Position numbers and translations under genes: made by a program. From Notamacropus eugenii (taxonomy: Eukaryota > Chordata > Mammalia > Diprotodontia > Macropodidae), in contig NC_092879.1 in assembly GCF_028372415.1 (NCBI RefSeq), positions 64,619,651 to 64,683,650 of the forward strand: a stretch of 64,000 nt of DNA, given 5' to 3'. The notes beneath the pieces were generated by a model, which was given only the letters and a program-made list of their open reading frames with translations, ran no database searches and was not told where the DNA came from. Shown here piece by piece: positions 10,996-17,325 of this stretch; the stretch's first letter is position 1; each line of letters begins with the position of its first letter.

Positions 10996-11258
10996 CAGCT
11001 GGTAGTACAATGACTAGAGCTCTGGGTCTGGAGACAGGAAAATCTAAGTTCAAAACAGACTTCAGACACTTACTAGCTGTGTGGTGCTAGGCAAGTAATC
11101 ATTTTTGCCTCAGTTTCCTCAACTGTATAATAGGGATCATCATAGAGCCCACCTCCCATGATTATTATGAGAATCAAATGACATAATACTTGTAAAGTGT
11201 TTAGTATCCTGCTTGGCACATAGTAGGATTTATATAAATGCTTATTCCCCTTCTTGTT
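10996..11258 (+). repeat. MIR-type SINE, nearly full length
   Basis: Sense copy: 'gctctgggtctggagacagg', 'acacttactagctgtgtgg', 'gcctcagtttcctcaactgt', 'ttatgagaatcaaatgac' and 'cttggcacatagtagga'. Confidence 0.8.
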
Positions 11259-11720
11259 TCCCCAGAAGGTTGGAGGTCAACCAATGGACTGCTGCAGTGA
11301 ATCCAGGTGAGAGATAATAATGGTGTTAGAGGGAAGGGGGCCAACCTGACCTGATTTCCCACTACTTTAGTAACACATAGCATGCTGGGCTTAAAGTCAG
11401 GAAATCTAGAGAGCTGTGAGCTAGAGAGCTCTCTGAGCCTGAAGCAAATGTAGATGGAATAGAATGTTTCCTCTCTTTCCTCCCAAGAAAGCCACTGGCT
11501 CACTTTTGCCTTCCTGAAGTCTCCTCCCCATGCCTATTGAATACCTTTTGTCCCCTGTCCAGGCCTCCATGTCTGGCAATCCACTCTATATGGTTTCTGT
11601 GTCTCCTTTTGCAAAGTCCCTGAGGGTACAGACTGTCTTATTTGTTTTTAGATGTATCCCCAGTACTTAACACAGTGCCTAACACATACTAAGTGTTTAA
11701 TAAATGCTCTATGATTTTCA
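11259..11720 (+). repeat. Unassigned sequence ending in an L2 3' tip
   Basis: No recognisable element from 11259 to about 11520. From about 11520 the L2-like run 'ctcctccccatgcctattg' leads to 'agggtacagactgtctta', 'tatccccagtacttaacacagtgcc' and the 'taataaatgct' terminus. Confidence 0.6.
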
Positions 11721-11799
11721 AAAACAATTTTATATTCTAAACCAGTGTTATCTTTGCCCAAAGGTACACTAGCTTGAACATGCCTTATTTCATCTGGTC

Positions 11800-12012
11800 T
11801 GGAAATGAAGGAAACAAGCATTTGGCCCAGCACCATGCTAAGAACTTTATAAACATCATCCCCTTTGATCCTCACAACAACCCTGTGAAGTAAGTACTAC
11901 CCCACCCCCACTGTACAAATGAGGAAACTGAGGCTGGCAGAAGTTAAATGGCTTGCTCGGGGTCACATATCTAGTAAATGTCCTATGTGTTTGAAACTGC
12001 TGAACTAGTGCC
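11800..12012 (-). repeat. MIR, antisense
   Basis: 'ccatgctaagaactttataaac', 'tttgatcctcacaacaaccc', 'caaatgaggaaactgaggc' and 'ggggtcacatatctagtaa' in order. Confidence 0.8.
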
Positions 12013-12079
12013 ATGTAGAATCATTGGAGAGCAACCTACATTCCTTCTATAACCCCACCCACACACCCAAAAGATAAGA

Positions 12080-12192
12080 CAGAAATGGGTTTAGGTCCAA
12101 TTCTGCCAGTCTGTGACCTTTCTTGACCTTAGTATCACCATCTATAAAATGAGGAAAGTGAAATAATGCGATTGAAATTAAGATTCTTTTAC
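12080..12192 (+). repeat. MIR fragment, sense, eroded
   Basis: 'gtccaattctgccagtctgtgacc', 'cttgaccttagtatcaccatct' and 'aaaatgaggaaa'. Short and diverged. Confidence 0.55.
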
Positions 12193-12204
12193 CTTGAGCA
12201 AGAG

Positions 12205-12640
12205 GTTTTTTTCAAATTTCTTTTTATTTGTAACATTCATTTTTTAGAAAATTTTGAGTTCTGATTTCTCTCCCTTCCTCCCATCCCTCCCCCATCCATT
12301 GTGAAAGAAAGCAATGTGACATCAAGATAATAGCTTTCTTCATGCTAACTGTGAATGGAGAGTTCCCCCTTCCCCTCTTCCTTCTCATTCCAACATCTTT
12401 CCCTACTATCTCTTCCTTCACTCTGGCCAATCTTTCCACATGTACCTTGGATCCCTTCCTCCCCCCGCCCTTCTTCAGCAGATTATCTCCTCCTCCCCCA
12501 TCTTTATTTTCTCCCTCTCTAATGGTTCCTCCCAGACTGCCTACAGGCATGGTCATGTATCTATCCCCTATTCTTAAGGAAACAGACAAACAAACAAAAC
12601 CACTAAATCTAACTAGCCCTCTAGTTATAATTCCATCTCT
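12205..12640 (-). mobile_element. LINE-1 3' end (antisense) and pyrimidine-rich flank
   Basis: The run 'attcattttttagaaaattttgagttc' followed by a 'ctctcccttcctcccatccctcccc' tract is the antisense L1 3' UTR, also seen at 24420 and 34400. The C/T-rich sequence from 12360 to 12560 probably continues the same 3' UTR but is too diverged to be sure. Open frames here on either strand are composition artefacts. Confidence 0.6.
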
Positions 12641-12783
12641 TTAGTCCTTCATGGCTAAAGTCCTTTAGCCAATCTTCTAGGCCTGTAACTTTCTTTGGCA
12701 CCTCACTCTCACTCATCTCACATCTTTAATTCATTTTCAAATCTTGTCATTTTTCCCTTCCCAACACCCCTAGCTCAGACCCT
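12641..12783 (+). repeat. L2 LINE, left half (split by the provirus)
   Basis: L2-like text ending in '...acacccctagctcagaccct'. It is interrupted by the retroviral LTR at 12784 and resumes at 19898 ('cagccaatcatggctccc...'), running on to the L2 terminus near 20465. The split copy shows the provirus inserted into a pre-existing, ancient L2. Confidence 0.6.
12778..12783. repeat. Provirus target-site duplication, 3'-LTR side
   Basis: GACCCT directly abuts the LTR end (TG at 12784-12785). It is repeated exactly at 19892-19897. Six base pairs fits integration by a class II (betaretrovirus-like) integrase. Confidence 0.95.
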
Positions 12784-13171
12784 TGCCCTGACCTGCAGGG
12801 CCAGTATGAGTGGGGGGATCGAGGAGAACGCCTACCTGAAGGGGATGGGTGAAAAGAGGAGTGAGACCAAAGGGGTGGTAAGCAAGGTCTGATTTTATTA
12901 TCAGGGTTGCAAACTTATATAGAGAAAAGACAAAGAGATTCCAAGCAAATTCCGTGGTGGGCCAGCTCTATCTTAGGACATCGTACTTTGGCTATCTGTG
13001 TTTACATAACATCTACTGCTTCACCAGGTCCCGCATTGGTATGTTTGCATAGCCTCAGGCAGTCCCTTCTCTTATCTCTCCACGGGATCGTGGGGTGCGG
13101 TTTTTCTTCTCAGGCGGGACGAAAGCAAGCAGGTTAGAGGAGGTACAGGTGGGGGGCCTCAGTCCCCGACA
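12784..13171 (-). repeat. 3' LTR of the provirus
   Basis: 388 bp and identical base for base, as far as I can read, to 19504-19891. It carries the poly(A) signal AATAAA (minus strand, 12894-12899) about 15 bp downstream of a TATATAAG box (12914-12921). The signal therefore lies at or just before the predicted start of R, as in several class II LTRs. U3 would be about 280 bp, with R plus U5 about 100 bp. Confidence 0.95.
12894..12899 (-). terminator. Retroviral polyadenylation signal
   Basis: AATAAA on the minus strand, inside the context CTGATAATAAAATCAG. In the 3' LTR it would direct 3'-end formation of the proviral transcript. The equivalent copy in the 5' LTR is at 19614-19619. Confidence 0.75.
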
Positions 13172-13183
13172 TGTCCCCCTTTT
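13172..13183 (-). promoter_or_regulatory. Polypurine tract (plus-strand DNA primer)
   Basis: Minus strand reads AAAAGGGGGACA immediately before the LTR's TGTCGG. This is the expected position and composition for the PPT that primes plus-strand synthesis in reverse transcription. Confidence 0.9.
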
Positions 13184-13452
13184 GACTAAAATTAAAACAT
13201 GCGGGCGGACTGAAATTAAAATATGCGGGCGGGTGAGAGGCCTGTCTTAGGCTATGAGGCTGGTTTCCATATTCAGAGCGCTTTTTCGGCAGATGACCCT
13301 GTCTTAGGCTAAGCAAGGGGATCTACGTGGCCGAACAGCCACGGCCTTGCTCTACTCCCGTCATAGGGAACAACTGCAGCCGCGCCTATGATCCTGATAT
13401 ATGGGGCCTCAATATTCCCGTCATGGGCACTCTCACAGCTGCCGCTCCGTGT
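13184..13452 (-). other. Proviral 3' UTR with internal repeats
   Basis: About 270 bp between the env stop and the PPT. It contains a 24-bp direct repeat (13184-13207 and 13208-13231, three mismatches) and two copies of a 'cctgtcttaggct' word (13242 and 13298). Two similar mini-hairpins are built on 'cccgtcat(a)ggg' at about 13356 and 13413, each followed by 'cagc(t)gccgc'. Type D betaretroviruses keep a constitutive RNA export element in this position, so these repeats are candidates for one. The structure is inferred, not demonstrated. Confidence 0.5.
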
Positions 13453-13761
13453 TTATTCCCTAAAGGCCTTCCACCACCACATGCAACGGGACTCTGACTG
13501 CACAAGCTTGGAGAACTGAAGTCCGTCCTCCTCGTTGTCTGCAGGGTTCTCCAGAAGTGCCAGGCGATGATAATGGATATTGATAGGGCTTTTAAGAGAA
13601 GCCTCAATCTGCGTTTTAATGAAAGAGGTTAGTCTACTAAAAGCCCAGGGCCCAAAAGAAAGAAGTAGGAGGAGACCAATCAAGGGTCCAAGGAGAGGGA
13701 GGAGATATGGGAGGACTCCATTCAAGCCACTCCAGAGGGGATTTTCGAAAAGTTCTTTGCG
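13453..13761 (-). pseudogene. env: env remnant: TM membrane anchor and cytoplasmic tail
   Basis: An open stretch of 102 codons begins right after an in-frame TGA (13762-13764) and has no usable ATG. It starts RKELFENPLW and continues through a long hydrophobic segment containing 'PLIGLLLLLSFGPWAF', then a basic, polar tail. This is the typical end of a type D/gamma-like transmembrane Env subunit. The signal peptide, the whole surface subunit, the fusion peptide and the rest of the ectodomain are missing. Pol ends at 13801, so only about 40 bp separate pol from the remnant, and the deletion breakpoint must lie near 13762-13800. In this copy the gene cannot make an envelope. The splice acceptor just upstream remains. 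Confidence 0.85.
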
Positions 13762-13768
13762 TCATCTC

Positions 13769-13793
13769 CTGAAAAACAGGAAAAGAAAAACAG
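13769..13793 (-). promoter_or_regulatory. Splice acceptor for the subgenomic (env-type) mRNA
   Basis: The minus strand has a strong pyrimidine tract with a CAG at its end (AG at 13770-13769), the exon continuing GAGATGACG. It lies just after the pol stop, where retroviral env acceptors sit. The first ATG (13765-13763) opens only a 42-codon frame that is out of register with the env remnant. The spliced message would therefore encode little or nothing. Confidence 0.7.
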
Positions 13794-13800
13794 ATGTGTC

Positions 13801-16800
13801 TCAGGGAGGTGTAGTCCCCTGGACGGTATTGTAAGCATCTGGCTTGTCCATCAACTTGATCAGCCTTTCAGGCAACCATCTAGCATTTTGGCACTTTGAA
13901 TCATAAATACAAGCATGGCCTTTGCCCCAGATTAACACAGGATCAGGGCCCTGCCATTTGCCAAGAAGGGGATCTTTCCATTTTGCCTGAGCGTAGGTTT
14001 GGGCCGTAGAGGAATGCCAAAGGCGGTCTGCTGCACTCTTTGCCGCAGCGTCAAGGGTGAGAAAATTTAAAACAAAAAGGGCGTGATTGAGCAACGTTTT
14101 GGCATTGCCAGCTCTGGGATAAAGAACTTCCCCCCCTGACTGTAATTTCAGGACCATGTTTTTCAATGTTTGATGGGCCCTTTCCACAATTCCTTGCCCC
14201 TGAGGATTATAGGGTATGCCAGTTACATGCTTAATATGTAGTTGTGTACAAAAGGATCTGAAAGAAGAGCTGGTGTAGCCGGGGCCATTATCTGTCTTAA
14301 GAATTTTGGGCTGCGGGAGGACTGCCAAGGCACTAATGAGGTGATTAATGACATGCTTGGTGGCCTCTCCAGGTTGCAAGGTGGCAAAGATAAAACCACT
14401 GAAGGTATCAATGGACACATGAATATATTTAAGCCGACCAAAAGGGAGGTAATGAGTGACATCCATTTGCCAAAGCTCCCCGGGAATGAGACCTCGGGGA
14501 TTGATACCAGTATGAGGTTCAGGGAGAAGAGTCAGGCAGCCAGGGCACTGTTTCACGATCTGTCTGGCTTGTTCCCGGGTGATAGGGAACTTGAGACGAA
14601 GCGTATGGGCATTAAGGTGATGCAGCTTATGGGCTTGCGTGGCAGCAGCAACAGGAGAGGTAGACAGCGCAAGTAAAATGCGACGAGTTGCCTGATCAAC
14701 CTGATCATTCCCTTCAGAAAGGGGACCGGGGAGGTCGGAGTGGGCACGAATATGTCCAATGAAAAAGGGGTGCTTGCGGGAGAGGATTAGAAGCTGAAGA
14801 GTGGCAAAAAGAGGAGATGCATTAGTGGAGGGACGAATATACGGGACAGTTTCCAATAGAGGGACCGAATGTGCAATGTAGGAGCTATCAGTATAAATAT
14901 TGAGAGGACCCGGAACAGATTCAAAAACCTTGATGACCGCTGCAAGTTCCACCAGCTGCGCAGAGATGAAGGGTGTGTCAAAAGAGGTGGCCTTTCCATC
15001 AACACTGAAGGCTGCCTTCCCTGTGGCGGATCCATCAGTGAACGCCAAATGGGCGCCTCTGATGGGCTCCGCCTTGGTAATCCTTGGGAAGACAACAGGT
15101 GTTTTCTGAAAGAACTGGACAAGCTTGTCTGAGGGATAATGATTGTCTATAATCCCTGGGTAGGAAATGCAGTTAACTGCCCAATCGTCATCATTCTGAA
15201 GCAGCCATTGAATCTGTGAAGCGGTGTAGGGGCAGACAATATGATCTGGTTCCCGACCAAAAAGCCGAAGGGCTGCCTCTCGCCCTAGGCGCAGGAGGCC
15301 AGCCGTTAAATGCGGGTAGGAGGGGAGGATCTTTGTAGGTGTGGCTGGCATATGAATCCAAAACAACGGATGCTCCTGCCACAATAATCCAGTGGGGGAA
15401 AAAGCGGTAGAAAAAATTAAGAGCCAAAGAGGTTTTAGAGGAGCGTAATACCCAATATGTTGATCATGAATAGCTTGCTCAATTAAGGCAAGGGCCTTAC
15501 GGGCCTCCGGCGTGAGAGAACGGGGTGAATTTGGGTCGGAGTCTCCTTTTAGAATATCAAACAAGGGTCTCAATTCCCCCGTAGTGAGCTTAAGATAAGG
15601 CCTAAGCCAATTCAATTCTCCCAGAAGCTTTTGGAAATCATTAAGGGAACAAAGGTGACTTACTCGCAAGCGAACCTTCTGGGAGAGAATGCGATTAGTT
15701 AAAAGTTCAAACCCCAAGAAGAGCTGCGGGGGGTAGGTTTGTATTTTATCGGGGGAAATTTTAAGGCCCCGATTTTCCAATGCCCTAATGAGCTCCTGTG
15801 ATACCTGGGTCAATTCCTCATCATCTGAACCTGCAAGGAGGATATCATCCATATAATGGATGATATAAAGCTTGGGATACTGCAAGCGAAAAGGGTCAAT
15901 TGTTTGTGCTACATATTTTTGGCACAGCGTAGGGCTATTAGCCATGCCTTGTGGCAAGACTTTCCACTGAAAACGCGGGGAAGGGCCCACACAATTGGTA
16001 ATAGGAACACTAAAAGCGAAGCGCTGGCAATCGGAGGGGTGGAGGGGAATGGAAAAGAAGCAATCCTTAAGGTCAATTGTAATCTTAGAGAAACCTTGTG
16101 GTATGGCTACAGGAGAGGGGAGCCCAGGTTGAAGGGCCCCCATAGGAACCATAGTTTTATTGACGGCCCGCAAATCATGTAAGAGCCGCCAGTTACCTGA
16201 CCTTTTCTGGATAACAAAAATGGGCGTGTTCCACGGGGATGTGGACGGTTCTATGTGCCCTGCAGCTAATTGCTCCTGCACTAAAGCGAACGCTGCTTCC
16301 AGCTTTATCTTGGGTAAGGGCCACTGGTCTACCCAGACGGGTAGGTCATTTTTCCACGAGATCCTATCTGCCTGGAGTGCAGGAGGACCCGTGGCCCTCA
16401 CGAAAAAATGGTTCTGATTATCTGGGCCTTCAAAGCCAAGGCCTGCTCGCCCTTTCCTCCCTTCAGCAACAATTGGGGACGGTTGTCCTTGCCCTCTTTT
16501 GCCTAGCCTTTTCCCTGGGAGAAATCCCTGGGAGACCATCTGACGGGTTACAACTGTATTTGGACTGCACATAATTATCCCCATCTGAGAAAGAATATCC
16601 CTTCCCCATAAGTTGACAGGTAGGCCGGGGACCACAAAAGGCCGGACAGTCCCTTTATTTCCCTCCTTGTCTTGCCAGGGCAACCATTGGGAACTCTGTA
16701 GAGTATAATGGGACTGGCCTATGCCCTGTAAGTGCGTCATGGATGGTTGAAGGGGCCAAGAAGGCGGCCAGCTATCTTTTGAAATAACAGTTGAGTCAGC

Positions 16801-17325
16801 TCCGGAATCTAATATTCCTTCAAAAGATCTGCCTTGAATGGTAAGCGTAAGCATGGGGCGGTCCTGGGAAATGGCCTGAACCCAATAGATGTCTGAGGAC
16901 CCGGGCTTGGAGTGGCCTCTAACGGTGGTGAGGGCAGGGTATGGGGTTTGTAGGGGGAGCGGGAGAGCCTGTGCAAGGCGTTGCCCCTGATAGACAGTGA
17001 GGGGTCCCTGTAGGGTTGAAGCAAGTATCTGGATTTCCCCCATATAATCACCGTCAACAATGGAGGGGTGGATTAGAAGGCCATTAATAGTAGTGGAAGC
17101 ACGACCAAGAATAAAAAAATAAAAATTGGGGGGCGGGGGGCCAAAGATGCCTGTAGAAATTATATGCACCCCACCTTCAGGGGTCAATATTGTGGTGGAG
17201 GCGGCACACAGGTCCACCCCTGCGCTTCCTGAAGTGGCTCTGTAGAGTTGGGTGTGGGCGGGCTGGTCCCCGAGGCCCGCGGGACGGGGATCGGCTGGGG
17301 GGCCCGGGGCTGGCCCCTCCGGCCG
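13801..17325 (-). CDS. pol: Pro-Pol part of Gag-Pro-Pol: dUTPase, protease, RT, RNase H, integrase
   Basis: One unbroken frame, entered by -1 frameshift from gag near 17325. It is also open back to a Met codon at 17400, and residues here count from that Met. The dUTPase spans about 52-165, with motif AGVDLCAA (60-67) and the HPSIVDGDYMGE block (111-122). Protease carries LDSGA (D198) and the conserved WGRDIL (265-270), followed by a glycine-rich G-patch-like stretch (287-325). RT spans about 345-600, with D443 and YMDD (516-519). The RNase H set is D789, E818, D838 and D899. Integrase has a zinc-binding set (H924/H928, C952/C955), the catalytic triad D980, D1037 and E1073 (35 residues between the last two), and a C-terminal domain through 1190. 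All key residues are present. Type D and B viruses normally use a second frameshift between pro and pol, which is absent here. Enzyme activity is inferred from motifs only. Confidence 0.95.
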   Translation of the reverse strand, partial: RPEGPAPGPPADPRPAGLGDQPAHTQLYRATSGSAGVDLCAASTTILTPEGGVHIISTGIFGPPPPNFYFFILGRASTTINGLLIHPSIVDGDYMGEIQILASTLQGPLTVYQGQRLAQALPLPLQTPYPALTTVRGHSKPGSSDIYWVQAISQDRPMLTLTIQGRSFEGILDSGADSTVISKDSWPPSWPLQPSMTHLQGIGQSHYTLQSSQWLPWQDKEGNKGTVRPFVVPGLPVNLWGRDILSQMGIIMCSPNTVVTRQMVSQGFLPGKRLGKRGQGQPSPIVAEGRKGRAGLGFEGPDNQNHFFVRATGPPALQADRISWKNDLPVWVDQWPLPKIKLEAAFALVQEQLAAGHIEPSTSPWNTPIFVIQKRSGNWRLLHDLRAVNKTMVPMGALQPGLPSPVAIPQGFSKITIDLKDCFFSIPLHPSDCQRFAFSVPITNCVGPSPRFQWKVLPQGMANSPTLCQKYVAQTIDPFRLQYPKLYIIHYMDDILLAGSDDEELTQVSQELIRALENRGLKISPDKIQTYPPQLFLGFELLTNRILSQKVRLRVSHLCSLNDFQKLLGELNWLRPYLKLTTGELRPLFDILKGDSDPNSPRSLTPEARKALALIEQAIHDQHIGYYAPLKPLWLLIFSTAFSPTGLLWQEHPLFWIHMPATPTKILPSYPHLTAGLLRLGREAALRLFGREPDHIVCPYTASQIQWLLQNDDDWAVNCISYPGIIDNHYPSDKLVQFFQKTPVVFPRITKAEPIRGAHLAFTDGSATGKAAFSVDGKATSFDTPFISAQLVELAAVIKVFESVPGPLNIYTDSSYIAHSVPLLETVPYIRPSTNASPLFATLQLLILSRKHPFFIGHIRAHSDLPGPLSEGNDQVDQATRRILLALSTSPVAAATQAHKLHHLNAHTLRLKFPITREQARQIVKQCPGCLTLLPEPHTGINPRGLIPGELWQMDVTHYLPFGRLKYIHVSIDTFSGFIFATLQPGEATKHVINHLISALAVLPQPKILKTDNGPGYTSSSFRSFCTQLHIKHVTGIPYNPQGQGIVERAHQTLKNMVLKLQSGGEVLYPRAGNAKTLLNHALFVLNFLTLDAAAKSAADRLWHSSTAQTYAQAKWKDPLLGKWQGPDPVLIWGKGHACIYDSKCQNARWLPERLIKLMDKPDAYNTVQGTTPP

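Noticed and set aside
13134-13316. Small minus-strand frame across the 3' UTR and LTR as a superantigen-like or accessory gene
   Set aside because: Only 60 codons, covering the 24-bp tandem repeat and crossing the PPT. No similarity to an LTR-encoded accessory protein is recognisable.
14242-14676. 144-codon plus-strand frame and other plus-strand frames across pol (for example 14869-15132, 15856-16182, 16239-16574)
   Set aside because: They lie antisense to the intact retroviral pol frame and have no recognisable domain. They are complementary-strand shadows of GC-rich coding sequence.
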